Below, piece after piece: positions 44,209 to 54,688 of a stretch of 64,000 bases of DNA; the stretch's first letter is position 1; each line of letters begins with the position of its first letter. A program made the translations under genes and the position numbers. Source of the DNA: Niabella ginsenosidivorans (GTDB taxonomy: Bacteria > Bacteroidota > Bacteroidia > Chitinophagales > Chitinophagaceae). The notes beneath the pieces were generated by a model, which saw only the letters and a list, made by a program, of their open reading frames with translations, had not been told where the DNA came from and did no database searches. The stretch is taken from the NCBI RefSeq assembly GCF_001654455.1, contig NZ_CP015772.1:496001-560000 (forward strand). Direction: 5' to 3'.

Positions 44209-45030
44209 ATGAACGCTGTAAAGGAACTGAACTATAAGACAGAAGGGGCCGTGCTTTCTTCGGCCTGGCTGAAAAGGGATGTGATCATAGATTTTTACTT
44301 TCCTGCCTGTGTGGACGACTGGTCGGCACTATGTCTTTTATTGATCAACGATGGGCAGGATCTGCATACAATGGACTTTGTGGGGCTCCTGGCCGGCCTG
44401 TATGCGCAAAAGGAGATCCGACAGGTATTATGTGTGGGCATTACAGCGGGCCCCGATCGTAAAAGAGAATATGGTACAGCGGCTGCACCGGATTATATGG
44501 GTAGGGGAGACCTGGCAGGCAGCTATACAAAGTTTGTACTGGAAGAGTTGCTGCCTTATACGGCTATCCGGTATCATACTAAGGCATTTAAGGAACTGGC
44601 CTTTGCCGGTTTTTCCTTGGGAGGGTTAAGTGCGCTGGATATAGTATGGAACCACCCCGATGTCTTTTCGCGGGCGGGTATATTTTCAGGTTCGCTGTGG
44701 TGGCGGAGCAGGGATCAGGAGGATCCGGCTTATAATGATGATCAGGATCGTATCATGCAGCAGCAGATCCGTAATGGCACTTACCGGCCAGGGCTAAAAT
44801 TTTTCCTGCAATGCGGGTTGATGGATGAAGCAAACGACCGGAATCAGAACGGCGTGATCGATGCGGTAGACGATACGCGTGATCTTGTTACCGAACTGGT
44901 GAAAAAAGGCTACCGGCTGGGAGATATTGCCTATCTGGAACTGGAAGATGGTAAACATGACGTAGCTACCTGGAAGAAAGCGATGCCGGCTTTTTTAAAA
45001 TGGGGCTGGGGCAGTGTAAATGTAAAATAA
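44209..45030 (+). CDS. Esterase family alpha/beta hydrolase
   Basis: This 273-aa protein is related to esterase D/YbbA-type hydrolases (esterase PF00756). It has no signal peptide, so it is probably cytoplasmic. The nucleophile motif is FAGFSLGGLSALDIVW (GxSxGG). The acidic region MDEANDRNQNGVIDAVDDT resembles a calcium-binding-like insert, and DGKHDVATWKKAMPAF supplies the catalytic His. The ATG at 44209 is preferred to a GTG at 44185. It diverges from the ATP-grasp gene with a 286-bp gap and may trim or release the ligase product (inference). Confidence 0.85.
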   Translation: MNAVKELNYKTEGAVLSSAWLKRDVIIDFYFPACVDDWSALCLLLINDGQDLHTMDFVGLLAGLYAQKEIRQVLCVGITAGPDRKREYGTAAAPDYMGRGDLAGSYTKFVLEELLPYTAIRYHTKAFKELAFAGFSLGGLSALDIVWNHPDVFSRAGIFSGSLWWRSRDQEDPAYNDDQDRIMQQQIRNGTYRPGLKFFLQCGLMDEANDRNQNGVIDAVDDTRDLVTELVKKGYRLGDIAYLELEDGKHDVATWKKAMPAFLKWGWGSVNVK

Positions 45031-45175
45031 GAAATATAAAATGATAAATTTAAAATGCAGTCCTGCGTGGTTTGCATATTTTGTCTGGCAGGCCGTCTTG
45101 CACTATAATAATTAATAATAACGTATCCCGGTAATTTTACATTCAACATTCTAAGTTTTATATTCTACACTCAAA

Positions 45176-47230
45176 ATGCCGAATCATCTTATAAACGAAA
45201 CCAGCCCTTATTTGTTGCAGCATGCCCATAATCCGGTAGATTGGTATCCCTGGGGAGAGGAAGCACTGCGAAAAGCAATGGAAGAGAACAAACCGATCCT
45301 GGTAAGTATTGGCTATGCCGCCTGCCATTGGTGCCATGTAATGGAGCGGGAAAGTTTTGAGAACGCAGAGACCGCCGCACTGATGAATGCGCAGTTTATC
45401 AACATAAAAATAGACCGGGAAGAGCGGCCGGATATCGACCATATTTATATGGATGCGGTACAAACGATGACAGGGAGTGGTGGCTGGCCGCTGAATGTTT
45501 TTTTAACACCGGAGAAAAAACCATTTTACGGGGGAACCTATTATCCGCCCAGGGCTTATGCCAACCGTTCTTCCTGGAGAGATGTGCTAACGGCTGTATC
45601 TGATGCGTTTAAAAATAAAAGGGAGGCAGTTGAACAGCAGGCCGACCGGCTGACACAGCATTTAGCCGATGCCAATTCATTTGGCATTGATACTGCCGGT
45701 TCAACGGAGTTTTCATTGAATGAGGTGGATGCTGCCTGCATTCATATATTACAGCAGGCTGACACCCGGTGGGGAGGGTTTGGGCACGCCCCTAAATTTC
45801 CCCAAACACAAACCATACGGTTCCTGTTGCGGTATGCCGGTATTGAAAAACGGCGGCCTGAAAGCCAGGCCCGTAAAGCGATGGAGCAGGCTTTGCTGAG
45901 CCTGGACAGAATGATGGAAGGCGGCATTTACGACCAGGTAGGAGGTGGTTTTGCAAGGTATGCAACAGATACGGAGTGGCTGGTACCTCATTTTGAGAAA
46001 ATGCTTTATGATAATGCCCTGCTGGTAACTGCATTCAGCGAGGCGTATCAGCTTACAAAGGACGAACGCTACAAATATTGCATAGAACAGACACTTGCCT
46101 TTGTGGAACGTGAGCTGCAGGATGAATCGGGTGGTTTTTATGCGGCCCTGGATGCAGACAGTGAGGATATAGAAGGAAAATTTTATGTATGGGACAAAGA
46201 GGAAGTAGAGCATTTACTAGGTAATGATGCTGCCTTGTTCTGTGCTTATTATGATATTACCGAAGCCGGCAACTGGGAGGGAAAGAACATTCTCCGGGTT
46301 TTAAAACCCATGAAGCTGTTTGCAGCAGAACATGCTGTCTCTGAAGCGTTGCTTGAAGCCCTGTTGGAACGCGGAAGAAAAAAATTACAGGCAGAACGGG
46401 AAAAAAGGATAAGTCCGGCATTGGATGACAAAGTAATCCTTGGCTGGAATGCATTGATGAACGGTGCATACGGAAAAGCTTTTGAAGCAACCGGCAAGGA
46501 GGCCTACCGGCAAAAAGCCATTGCCAATATGCAGGCGCTGTTAAAGATGTTTGAGACCGGAGAGGGCCATTTTTTTCATGTATGGAAGAAAGGTTTTGCA
46601 AAATATCCCGCTTTTTTGGATGATTATGCCTACCTGATAGCGGCGCTGCTGCAGCTGCACCGCATAACAGCAGACCCCTCCTGGCTGCAAAAAGCAAAAA
46701 CAGTTTGTGAAAAAGTTCAGGCAGATTTTAGAGAGCAGGATTCGGTATATTTTTATTTTACGCCCGTAGGTCAGCAGGACGTAATTCTCCGGAAGAAGGA
46801 AGTATACGACGGCGCTACTCCATCCGGTAATGCAGTAATGGCTGGGAATCTGTTAGCACTTTCATTGTTGTTTGATATTCCTGACTGGAGGTTGCAGGCT
46901 GAAGGTATGATCCGGCAGCTGAGCAATACCATTATTAAATATCCAACGTCTTTTGGTGCCTGGATGCTGAACTTTTACCAGGTACAGCAGGGCTTTGATG
47001 AAATTGTTCTGGTAGGCAAATTTGAAACGGCTCATAACGCCATTCTAAAGGAGTATCTTCCGCACAGCCTTATAACGGCCGCAGCTGAAGCAAATGAGCA
47101 ATTCCCTTTTCTTAGGGGAAAGGAAGCAGGAGATCCGCTCTGGATCTATCTTTGCCGGAATTATAGCTGCCAGCGACCCGTAAAAGAACTAAAAGAGCTC
47201 TACTCACTTTTAAACGCAGATAAAAAATGA
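45176..47230 (+). CDS. Thioredoxin-domain protein, DUF255/YyaL family
   Basis: This 684-aa protein matches the conserved DUF255/YyaL (SPATA20) family. It opens [29 protein letters not shown], followed by a thioredoxin-like domain with Cys50 and Cys53 in [15 protein letters not shown] and [16 protein letters not shown]. The rest is an (alpha/alpha)6-barrel like those of glycosidases and epimerases, with [21 protein letters not shown] and [16 protein letters not shown]. The molecular role is unsettled. There is no signal peptide. Its stop overlaps the next ATG by 4 bp. Confidence 0.93.
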   Translation: MPNHLINETSPYLLQHAHNPVDWYPWGEEALRKAMEENKPILVSIGYAACHWCHVMERESFENAETAALMNAQFINIKIDREERPDIDHIYMDAVQTMTGSGGWPLNVFLTPEKKPFYGGTYYPPRAYANRSSWRDVLTAVSDAFKNKREAVEQQADRLTQHLADANSFGIDTAGSTEFSLNEVDAACIHILQQADTRWGGFGHAPKFPQTQTIRFLLRYAGIEKRRPESQARKAMEQALLSLDRMMEGGIYDQVGGGFARYATDTEWLVPHFEKMLYDNALLVTAFSEAYQLTKDERYKYCIEQTLAFVERELQDESGGFYAALDADSEDIEGKFYVWDKEEVEHLLGNDAALFCAYYDITEAGNWEGKNILRVLKPMKLFAAEHAVSEALLEALLERGRKKLQAEREKRISPALDDKVILGWNALMNGAYGKAFEATGKEAYRQKAIANMQALLKMFETGEGHFFHVWKKGFAKYPAFLDDYAYLIAALLQLHRITADPSWLQKAKTVCEKVQADFREQDSVYFYFTPVGQQDVILRKKEVYDGATPSGNAVMAGNLLALSLLFDIPDWRLQAEGMIRQLSNTIIKYPTSFGAWMLNFYQVQQGFDEIVLVGKFETAHNAILKEYLPHSLITAAAEANEQFPFLRGKEAGDPLWIYLCRNYSCQRPVKELKELYSLLNADKK

Positions 47231-47808
47231 CCGGCTATAAATTGTTCTACCTGTTATTGGGGTGCACACCTGAAGGAAGGCATACAGAACAGCATGATGT
47301 GCTTTTCTGTATTGGAAAAAGCCTGAGTGCAATTGTTCCGGACATCAGATCCTTCTGGCCGGATGCCGGTGAAAAATTGCACATCGATGCATGGAGGGAA
47401 GTGAACGCGGTAGAAGGCTACCGGGTACGGGTTGAAGAGCGGGCAGGAAGCGCTCCAAGATCAGAACAGCTTTTTTTTATAAACCTGGGTGGTTATTTGC
47501 CCGGCATGTTTGAAGAATACCATCATAAGCTCTTAACGGTTGCAGAAAGCATGGCAGCTGCCATACGCCAGGCTAAGCAAACTTCCTTTTATAAAGAATA
47601 TACTGCTGCTGCCAATGCAGTAAGTCACGTGGATAATAAGTACGGGGTGGATGTAGATGAAGTGCTGAATATAGCGGAGATTCTTCCGGCTGTTCAAAAA
47701 GAGCGCTTTACCCTTGTGCTGCAAAAGGAAAACGGGCTGGCAGATGATGCCCTGGAAACCGGCTACCTGAAGTTGAGCCAGTTACTAATAAGCGGGGATC
47801 AAAAATAG
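47227..47808 (+). CDS. DUF1543 domain protein
   Basis: This 193-aa protein has two related halves typical of DUF1543: [26 protein letters not shown] at the N terminus and [21 protein letters not shown] at the C terminus, with [20 protein letters not shown] between. It overlaps the DUF255 gene by ATGA, so they are translated together. Function is unknown and no catalytic motif is evident. Confidence 0.82.
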   Translation: MTGYKLFYLLLGCTPEGRHTEQHDVLFCIGKSLSAIVPDIRSFWPDAGEKLHIDAWREVNAVEGYRVRVEERAGSAPRSEQLFFINLGGYLPGMFEEYHHKLLTVAESMAAAIRQAKQTSFYKEYTAAANAVSHVDNKYGVDVDEVLNIAEILPAVQKERFTLVLQKENGLADDALETGYLKLSQLLISGDQK

Positions 47809-47841
47809 TTAATACATTCAGGATGCAGCCGATGTGAGACC

Positions 47842-47954
47842 GGCTGTGAAAAAGAAAATCTGTCATCGGCTGCCCGGAAAGCGGACGGGCTTGAAACGCT
47901 AACCCTTTGATTGCCTTTATTCAGGTAACGAATCAAAAGATTTTTTAGTCAGCC
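47842..47954. repeat. Possible degraded MITE-like copy
   Basis: The right end GATTTTTTAGTCAGCC is close to the terminal repeat of the copy at 31472-31597; the left end GGCTGTGAAAAAGAAAATC is only loosely similar and the core is not recognisable. Confidence 0.35.
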
Positions 47955-48123
47955 CCCACTATGATTTGCCTGGCGCCTCTATTGATTTTGATGCTTTGTT
48001 CTATACAATTCCTATGTAGCTGCCCGCCTTGCAGGACAAGCTACGGGTAATAATAAGTCAATGTTTTGGGTTTATATTTCCTTAACCCGCTACGCCTTTG
48101 TGTTCCCAAAGCCCCAAATTGGT

Positions 48124-48190
48124 TTATCCACATCTGTGCATATTTAAGACTGGGAAACCTGGTTTTGGTAAGGTAAATTCGTTATCCACG
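48124..48190 (+). promoter_or_regulatory. Two DnaA-box-like sites upstream of nrdJ
   Basis: TTATCCACA at 48124-48132 is a perfect consensus DnaA box and TTATCCACG at 48182-48190 differs at one base; both face the gene, which starts at 48227. DnaA boxes control ribonucleotide reductase in E. coli (nrdAB); the same logic here is inference. Confidence 0.45.
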
Positions 48191-48226
48191 CCCGGATTTT
48201 TTTTAACCTTAACCAATCGTAAAAAT

Positions 48227-51200
48227 ATGACGCCGTCAAAAAAGGAAAATCAGAAAGGCCTGAGCTTTACAAGGAAGTTCACTCAGGATGGGATCAGCCC
48301 GTATGATCTGTTTGAATATGATTATCGTACCTCGGTAATCAAAAACCCAAGCGGAGAAATAGTTTTTCAGTTGGAAAATGTGGAGGTACCGAAACAGTGG
48401 AGCCAGATAGCAACAGATATACTGGCGCAAAAATATTTCCGTAAGGCGGGTGTTCCGCTTCCGGATGGAAGCACAGGAAGGGAAACCAGTATCAGGCAGG
48501 TGGTGCACCGCCTGGCACATTGCTGGCGCATGTGGGGGGAGCGGTATTATTATTTTGCATCAAAAGAGGATGCGCAGATATTTTATGACGAACTGGTTTA
48601 TTCCCTGCTCAACCAGTCCTGTGCGCCGAACAGCCCGCAATGGTTCAATACGGGATTGCATGAAGTATACGGCATTACCGGTAAGCCCCAGGGGCATTAT
48701 TATGTAGACCAGGCAGACGGTCAGTTAAAAAAATCAACATCGGCCTATGAAAGACCACAGCCTCATGCCTGTTTTATATTAAGCGTGGAAGATGATCTGG
48801 TAAATGATGGCGGTATTATGGATCTGTGGGTACGTGAAGCGCGTATTTTTAAATATGGTAGCGGGGTGGGCACTAACTTCAGCAGTATCCGGGGTGAAGA
48901 AGAGAAGCTGAGCGGTGGTGGCACCTCCAGCGGGTTAATGAGCTTCTTAAAGATCGGTGACCGTGCAGCCGGCGCTATCAAAAGCGGCGGCACAACAAGG
49001 CGGGCTGCAAAAATGGTTTGCCTGGATCTGGACCACCCGGAGATCGTTGAATTTGTAAACTGGAAAGTGGAGGAAGAAAAAAAGGTAGCCGCGCTGATTG
49101 CCGCAGGATATCCCAGCGATTATGAAGGAGAGGCATACCGCACGGTGAGCGGGCAGAACAGCAATAACTCTGTTCGCATTCCCAATGCTTTTTTTAAGGC
49201 ACTGGCGGAAGACGGTGATTGGGAACTGAAGGCCAGGAGCACCGGCAAGGTAATGCGTGCCATTAAGGCAAAGGATCTCTGGAACCAGATCAATTATGCC
49301 GCCTGGCGCTGCGCGGATCCCGGCACACAATATGATACAACCATCAATGAATGGCATACCTGCCCGGAAGGCGGCCCTATCCGTGCCAGCAACCCCTGTA
49401 GTGAATACATGTTCCTGGATAATACAGCCTGTAATCTTGCCAGCGTCAACCTTCGTAAGTTCTTCAATGAAACAGATAATATTTTTGACGTGGAAGGGTT
49501 TGAATATACCTGCCGCCTCTGGACAGTAGTGCTGGAAATTTCTGTTCTGATGGCGCAGTTCCCCTCAAAGGAAGTAGCACAGTTAAGCTATGATTATCGC
49601 ACCTTAGGCCTGGGGTATGCGAATATCGGCTCCCTCCTGATGGTAAGCGGTATCCCTTATGACAGTGATGCAGCCCGTGGAATAGCCGGTGCCATTACAG
49701 CCATCATGACGGGGGTGGCCTATACAACTTCAGCAGAAATAGCAGGAAATCTTGGTGCGTTTCCCAGGTATAAGGAAAACAGGGAGCATATGCTGCGCGT
49801 CATGCGCAACCACCGTGCAGCAGCATATGACGCCAGTGAGGCTTACGAAGGGCTGCAAATAAAACCACAGGGCATTAACGTAAAATATTGCCCGGACTAT
49901 TTATTAAAGGCCGCTACCAAAGCCTGGGACAATGCCGTTCAACTGGGCGAAAAAAATGGTTACCGGAATGCACAGACAACGGTCATTGCGCCTACCGGAA
50001 CCATCGGGCTGGTGATGGATTGCGATACCACGGGCGTGGAACCCGACTTTGCTTTGGTAAAATTCAAAAAGCTGAGTGGGGGCGGCTATTTTAAGATCAT
50101 TAACCAGAGTGTTCCCCAGGCCTTGCGTACCCTTAAGTATACAGCAGCGGAGATCGATGCCATTGTGAATTATGCAAAAGGGCATGGTACCCTGGAAGGG
50201 GCGCCTTTTATCAATAACGAAACACTTGCTGCTAAAGGGCTGACAACAGACGAGATCGGAAAGCTGAATGCGGCAATGGCAACCGCTTTTGAGATCCGCT
50301 TTGCGTTTAATGTATTTACATTGGGAGCCGCCTGTATGCAGCGCCTGGGCTTTACACCCGAACAATACAACGATTTTGACTGGAACATGCTGGAAGCGCT
50401 TGGATTTACAGAAAAGGAAATAGAAGCAGCCAATACTTATGTTTGCGGTACGATGACGGTGGAAGGGGCTCCTTATTTAAAAGAAGAGCATTATCCGGTC
50501 TTTGATTGCGCCAATAAATGCGGTCAGATCGGCCAGCGGTACATTCATGCGCATGGACATATCCGGATGATGGCGGCGGCACAGCCATTCCTGAGCGGAG
50601 CCATCAGCAAGACCATCAACCTTCCTAATGAAGCAACGGTTGAAGAAATAGCAGATGCTTATAAATTAAGCTGGGAACTCGGATTAAAAGCCTGTGCCCT
50701 GTATCGCGATGGGTCCAAGCTCAGTCAGCCATTGAGCAATAAATCGGATTCAAAAAAGAAAACAGAAGAAGCTGCCGGAGTGGCTGCGGAGGTAGCTGAA
50801 GCAGCAACCATTATAGATCTGGGCAAGCTAACGATTGAGGAGCTGCTGGAAGAGGTTAACCACAGGGTACAGAACAGTAAGGACACCTCCCTGAAGCGCC
50901 AGTTGGCAATGATCGTGGAGCGGCGGACCCTGCCGGCAAAACGCAGGGGGTTTACACAGAAAGCAAAGATCAACGGGCAGGCGCTTTTTCTGCGCACCGG
51001 TGAGTACAATGATGGTACTCTTGGGGAAATCTTTATTGATATGGCCAAGGAAGGGGCTACAATGCGCAGTATGCTGAACTGCTTTGCAATTGCAGTTTCC
51101 ATTGGCCTGCAATATGGGGTGCCGCTGGAAGAGTTTGTTGAAAAATTTGTGTTTACGAGGTTTGAGCCTGCCGGTATGGTGCAGCACCCGAATATAAAAT

Positions 51201-51577
51201 CAACCACGTCCATTATAGACTTTATGTTCCGTGTGCTGGCCTATGAGTATTTAGGAAGGGCAGACCTGGTGCACGTTTTAGACAAACCGGATACTCCGGT
51301 TATGGAAGATACTGATCCTGACGCACAGGAGAACATTCCCACTATCGGCGAAAGGGTTCCGGAGCTGAGTGATGTAAGGGTTGTGGGCAAAGTACCCTCC
51401 CGGCAGGTGGTGGCAGAGACTGGTGGCGATCAGCAATCGGGCCTGGATGCCATAAATGCGGCTGCCAAAAATATGCAGTCGGATGCTCCTGCCTGCAATG
51501 TCTGCGGCCATCTGACCATAAGAAGCGGCACCTGTTACAAATGCCTGAATTGCGGAAACAGCCTGGGCTGCAGTTAA
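48227..51577 (+). CDS. nrdJ: Adenosylcobalamin-dependent (class II) ribonucleotide reductase
   Basis: This 1116-residue enzyme, read from the ATG at 48227, reduces ribonucleotides to deoxyribonucleotides using B12. The N-terminal region shows Cys132 in SCAPNSPQWFNTG and Cys182 in PHACFILSVEDD. The catalytic NPCSE is near 389-393, PTGTIG and LSGGGYF follow, and the C-terminal tail holds a zinc-ribbon pattern CNVCGH ... CYKCLNCG. Length is that of the large NrdJ form. A DUF-type middle insertion (about 840-900) has an acidic coiled region. Lack of a nearby nrdAB suggests a B12-dependent supply of dNTPs. A terminator follows at 51604. Confidence 0.95.
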   Translation: MTPSKKENQKGLSFTRKFTQDGISPYDLFEYDYRTSVIKNPSGEIVFQLENVEVPKQWSQIATDILAQKYFRKAGVPLPDGSTGRETSIRQVVHRLAHCWRMWGERYYYFASKEDAQIFYDELVYSLLNQSCAPNSPQWFNTGLHEVYGITGKPQGHYYVDQADGQLKKSTSAYERPQPHACFILSVEDDLVNDGGIMDLWVREARIFKYGSGVGTNFSSIRGEEEKLSGGGTSSGLMSFLKIGDRAAGAIKSGGTTRRAAKMVCLDLDHPEIVEFVNWKVEEEKKVAALIAAGYPSDYEGEAYRTVSGQNSNNSVRIPNAFFKALAEDGDWELKARSTGKVMRAIKAKDLWNQINYAAWRCADPGTQYDTTINEWHTCPEGGPIRASNPCSEYMFLDNTACNLASVNLRKFFNETDNIFDVEGFEYTCRLWTVVLEISVLMAQFPSKEVAQLSYDYRTLGLGYANIGSLLMVSGIPYDSDAARGIAGAITAIMTGVAYTTSAEIAGNLGAFPRYKENREHMLRVMRNHRAAAYDASEAYEGLQIKPQGINVKYCPDYLLKAATKAWDNAVQLGEKNGYRNAQTTVIAPTGTIGLVMDCDTTGVEPDFALVKFKKLSGGGYFKIINQSVPQALRTLKYTAAEIDAIVNYAKGHGTLEGAPFINNETLAAKGLTTDEIGKLNAAMATAFEIRFAFNVFTLGAACMQRLGFTPEQYNDFDWNMLEALGFTEKEIEAANTYVCGTMTVEGAPYLKEEHYPVFDCANKCGQIGQRYIHAHGHIRMMAAAQPFLSGAISKTINLPNEATVEEIADAYKLSWELGLKACALYRDGSKLSQPLSNKSDSKKKTEEAAGVAAEVAEAATIIDLGKLTIEELLEEVNHRVQNSKDTSLKRQLAMIVERRTLPAKRRGFTQKAKINGQALFLRTGEYNDGTLGEIFIDMAKEGATMRSMLNCFAIAVSIGLQYGVPLEEFVEKFVFTRFEPAGMVQHPNIKSTTSIIDFMFRVLAYEYLGRADLVHVLDKPDTPVMEDTDPDAQENIPTIGERVPELSDVRVVGKVPSRQVVAETGGDQQSGLDAINAAAKNMQSDAPACNVCGHLTIRSGTCYKCLNCGNSLGCS

Positions 51578-51603
51578 AAATGGTTATGTAAGTATTTCTT
51601 CCG

Positions 51604-51627
51604 GCCGCTCTTTAGGGCGGCTTTTTT
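51604..51627 (+). terminator. Intrinsic terminator of nrdJ
   Basis: The 7-bp stem GCCGCTC/GGGCGGC (one U-G pair) is followed by TTTTTTG, 26 bp after the nrdJ stop. Confidence 0.85.
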
Positions 51628-51681
51628 GTTGAATCATTTCTGCTGTTTATTATGGTGAATGCCGCTAAATAGAGTATTTTT

Positions 51682-54660
51682 ATGATCATATACGCGATGC
51701 AGCCTCACACAGGATCTATAAATAATTGCCGGAGTATAGCTAACAAAATAATTTTGTTATTGGTGGTTTGTGTTTGCACATTTACTGCGGCTTTTACCCA
51801 AACGCTCCGGTTATTTAAAAGTTTTTCTATAAAAGACGGATTGCCCAGCAACCTGGTATATTCCTGTGTTCAGGATGACAAAGGCTTTTTATGGATCACA
51901 ACAGACAATGGTGTGTCCAGGTTTGATGGCAAATACTTTAAGAACTATTCTTTAACAGATGGAGTACCGGACAATGATGTGCTGGAAGTGGTGAAGGAAA
52001 AGGATGGTACTATATGGATCAATACATTTAAGCAGGGCCCCTGTTATTATGATGAAAAAACAGATCGCTTTATAGATCCTCTGAAAAACTCGGATGTTCA
52101 GCGAAGCTTTGTAAAGCTGGTCTTGTCTTCCAAAGTACTGGATGAGGGGGGCGTTGTTTTCTTTAATGGCAACGGGGAACTGGTATTTAAAAATAAAAAG
52201 CTGGTACAGTATGCCCATAAAATAAATAACAGGATCAATGGGCCCGCCGGGCCCTATTGGATGTATTCTGATCTGTTGATAAAAGACGGGAAAAAGGAAT
52301 ACGCCTATTTAAAAACGAAGGACAGAACGGACAGCCTGTTCCTTTTTGAAAAAAAAGGTGCTCAACCCCTGTATGGATTTTCCATGCTGCTGGGCAATAA
52401 ATTATATGTGCTGAAAGGAGATTCTACAATGTACATTCTGAAGAGGACAGCAGATAGCAAAAAGCCTTTTCAGGTAACAGAGAGAACGATAGGCGCAAAC
52501 CCGCTGCTGATCAGGAGAAGCAATAACGATGAATTTCTTGTTTCGACCACAAAAGGGGTTATCTATGTTTTTGATTTTGAAACAGATCTTTTTAAGTATA
52601 AAATATCCGGCGACTTCTTTGCCAATTCCTATTTTAAAGACAGGGAAGGAAACATCTGGATAGCAACAGTAGATAAGGGATTGCTGCTTTTTGGAAACAG
52701 CAACATTACTATTAAAAAACCCTTCCCCGGCCTGTCCATAAAAAACAGCTTCCGGTCTTTGTTTGTTGAAAAAGATGGTGCTGTTTACGGAGGCAATAAT
52801 TACGGGGATATAGCTGAATTGTTCCCTGGCAGGACGGTACGGATCCGGAATATCAGTTCTTATGGAAATGCCACAAAAGTGCTGGGCATTTTAACCGCAC
52901 AGAAAAAAGTTTTTGTTTTCTCGGATTGGGGCTGTATGGTCAACTATAAACGGTTTATACGGTTAAACGGGTCAGAAGGGCTTACGAATTTAAAAAGAGG
53001 GATTCTTTTTAATGACAGCATTATCATAGCTGCAGGGGTCAGTCAGCTCGGTGGGTTATATAAGATCAACGCTGTAACAGAGTATGCAACCCGCCTGAAT
53101 GTGCCCTTGTTAAGGATCTCAAGCCTGGAGTCTCAGGGAAAAATAATCTATGTGGGCACTACAGAGGGCCTGTTTCAATATGATTATGAGATAAACAGGC
53201 TTTCTGAAATCGGCGCAGCAACCCCGTTAAAAGGATTAAGGGTGCTGTCAATGGCTATAACGCCCGATGGATTGCTGTGGGTTTCCACTGCGAGCAGCGG
53301 CATCTTTGTTCTGAAGCAGAATCAGATCCTCTATCATATTAATGAAAACCAGTTTTTGAATTATCCGGGAATGAAATTGCAGGCGTTTGATAAAACGGGG
53401 TATGTATGGGCCATTACCAGAAAAGGCATTATTTGCATAAAGTATAAAAATGACGACACTGCCTTTTCTTATAACGCCATCAGTATTAATCAGCGGGAAG
53501 GGCTGACAACCAATCTCATCAATGATATATTTTATCGTAATGATTCTGTATACCTGGCTACTGAAAATGGTATCGCCGTAATGCCGGCAGATATAAAAAC
53601 TCCTGTTCCGGACATAAAGACCTACCTGGTTGATGTAAAGATCAATCAGAAAGCAGTTCCCGTTGCTGCCGCTTACCAATTGGCCAGCAGCCAGGGTACC
53701 GTTACGCTTACATTTTCCGGGGTAAACCTGCAGGGCATGCTGGATCATTTTGTTTACTGGCTGGATGAGGACACCGTACCCAATGAAATCATCGGCAATA
53801 CCCTGAATCTGCAGCTGGAAGCCGGCAGGCACAAAATAAAAGTGAGAGCTGTAGACATCAATAAACAGGTCAGCAATAGTGAACTGACCCTGATCTTTGA
53901 CCGGGAAATTCCTTATTATAAGCGATGGTGGTTTATTTTTCTGGTAGCAACACTGTTATCCGGGTTAATTCTTTTCCTGTTTTATAAAGTGAAGATCATA
54001 AAACAGAAAAGGAATTATGAACAACAACAAAAAATTGAAAATGAACGCAACCGGATCACAGAAGATCTGCATGATGACATCGGGTCATCATTAAGCAGCC
54101 TGCGGGTGTACAGCGATGTGGCCGGAAAGCTTATTGAAAAAGATGCTGAAAAAGCACGATATCTGCTGGATCAGATTTCAGCAAATACCTCCAGAATCAT
54201 GGAAGATATAGGAGATATTATCTGGAGCCTGCGGCCGGATAAGCACAACCTTTTCAGTATAGACAGCCGTATAAAAAACTTTGTAAGTGAGGTGCTTGGA
54301 AATAAGGAGATTGATTATTCCATCAATATAGAACCTGGCGTTAATGAAACAATACAGCATATAACTGCACGGAAGAACGTAGTGCTGATCGTAAAAGAAG
54401 CCATTAATAATGTTGTCAAATACAGTAACGCCAGCCATGTAACAGTGCATCTTTATATAAAAGACGGGGCACTTGCTATTGAAATAACTGATAACGGAAA
54501 AGGGTTTAACGAAAAGGAGGTAAAAACAGGGAACGGCTTGCGCAATATGAAAAAAAGAACAAATGAACTGAACGGAAGCTTCACCCTGTTTAGTAAGCCC
54601 GGCAACGGCACCCGGCTTCTGGTAAAACTGCCTGTCACGAATATTAGTGACAAAAGGTAA
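51682..54660 (+). CDS. Two-component sensor kinase with beta-propeller sensor (Reg_prop/Y_Y_Y/HisKA_3)
   Basis: This 992-aa membrane kinase has a signal anchor (about 24-39) and a periplasmic part with two-component regulator propeller repeats (SIKDGLPSNLVYSCVQDDKGFLWITTDNGVSRFDG is the first; similar ones to ~640). A Y_Y_Y-like domain ends near 750, a membrane helix spans about 751-773, and a short coiled linker leads to HisKA_3 with phospho-His797 in EDLHDDIGSS. The HATPase shows VVKYSNASHV, ITDNGKGF and GNGLRNMKKR. It lacks fused receiver or AraC parts, and partners the NarL-type regulator that overlaps its end. The start could also be 51697. Confidence 0.93.
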   Translation: MIIYAMQPHTGSINNCRSIANKIILLLVVCVCTFTAAFTQTLRLFKSFSIKDGLPSNLVYSCVQDDKGFLWITTDNGVSRFDGKYFKNYSLTDGVPDNDVLEVVKEKDGTIWINTFKQGPCYYDEKTDRFIDPLKNSDVQRSFVKLVLSSKVLDEGGVVFFNGNGELVFKNKKLVQYAHKINNRINGPAGPYWMYSDLLIKDGKKEYAYLKTKDRTDSLFLFEKKGAQPLYGFSMLLGNKLYVLKGDSTMYILKRTADSKKPFQVTERTIGANPLLIRRSNNDEFLVSTTKGVIYVFDFETDLFKYKISGDFFANSYFKDREGNIWIATVDKGLLLFGNSNITIKKPFPGLSIKNSFRSLFVEKDGAVYGGNNYGDIAELFPGRTVRIRNISSYGNATKVLGILTAQKKVFVFSDWGCMVNYKRFIRLNGSEGLTNLKRGILFNDSIIIAAGVSQLGGLYKINAVTEYATRLNVPLLRISSLESQGKIIYVGTTEGLFQYDYEINRLSEIGAATPLKGLRVLSMAITPDGLLWVSTASSGIFVLKQNQILYHINENQFLNYPGMKLQAFDKTGYVWAITRKGIICIKYKNDDTAFSYNAISINQREGLTTNLINDIFYRNDSVYLATENGIAVMPADIKTPVPDIKTYLVDVKINQKAVPVAAAYQLASSQGTVTLTFSGVNLQGMLDHFVYWLDEDTVPNEIIGNTLNLQLEAGRHKIKVRAVDINKQVSNSELTLIFDREIPYYKRWWFIFLVATLLSGLILFLFYKVKIIKQKRNYEQQQKIENERNRITEDLHDDIGSSLSSLRVYSDVAGKLIEKDAEKARYLLDQISANTSRIMEDIGDIIWSLRPDKHNLFSIDSRIKNFVSEVLGNKEIDYSINIEPGVNETIQHITARKNVVLIVKEAINNVVKYSNASHVTVHLYIKDGALAIEITDNGKGFNEKEVKTGNGLRNMKKRTNELNGSFTLFSKPGNGTRLLVKLPVTNISDKR

Positions 54661-54673
54661 TGTTACACTCTTT

Positions 54674-54681
54674 TACTTTTG
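54674..54681 (+). promoter_or_regulatory. Predicted -7 element before the response regulator
   Basis: TACTTTTG fits TAnnTTTG and ends 7 bp before the ATG at 54689, so the regulator may have its own promoter just after the kinase stop. Confidence 0.35.
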
Positions 54682-54688
54682 CAATATC

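Larger units (their letters stand above)
47809..48226. other. Intergenic region and nrdJ promoter
   Basis: The first ~150 bp hold a possible degraded MITE-like repeat (47842-47954). The rest is the upstream region of nrdJ with two DnaA-box-like sites at 48124-48132 and 48182-48190. No cobalamin-riboswitch box is visible. A frame from 48098 continuing into nrdJ covers these sites and is unlike the family, so it is not taken as coding. Confidence 0.5.

Noticed and set aside
48098-48226. 43-residue N-terminal extension of NrdJ
   Set aside because: It covers promoter-like sequence with DnaA boxes and is unlike the family; the ATG at 48227 begins a normal NrdJ N terminus.
47809-48226. Possible cobalamin riboswitch before nrdJ
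   Set aside because: No B12-box-like conserved element is visible in the gap.
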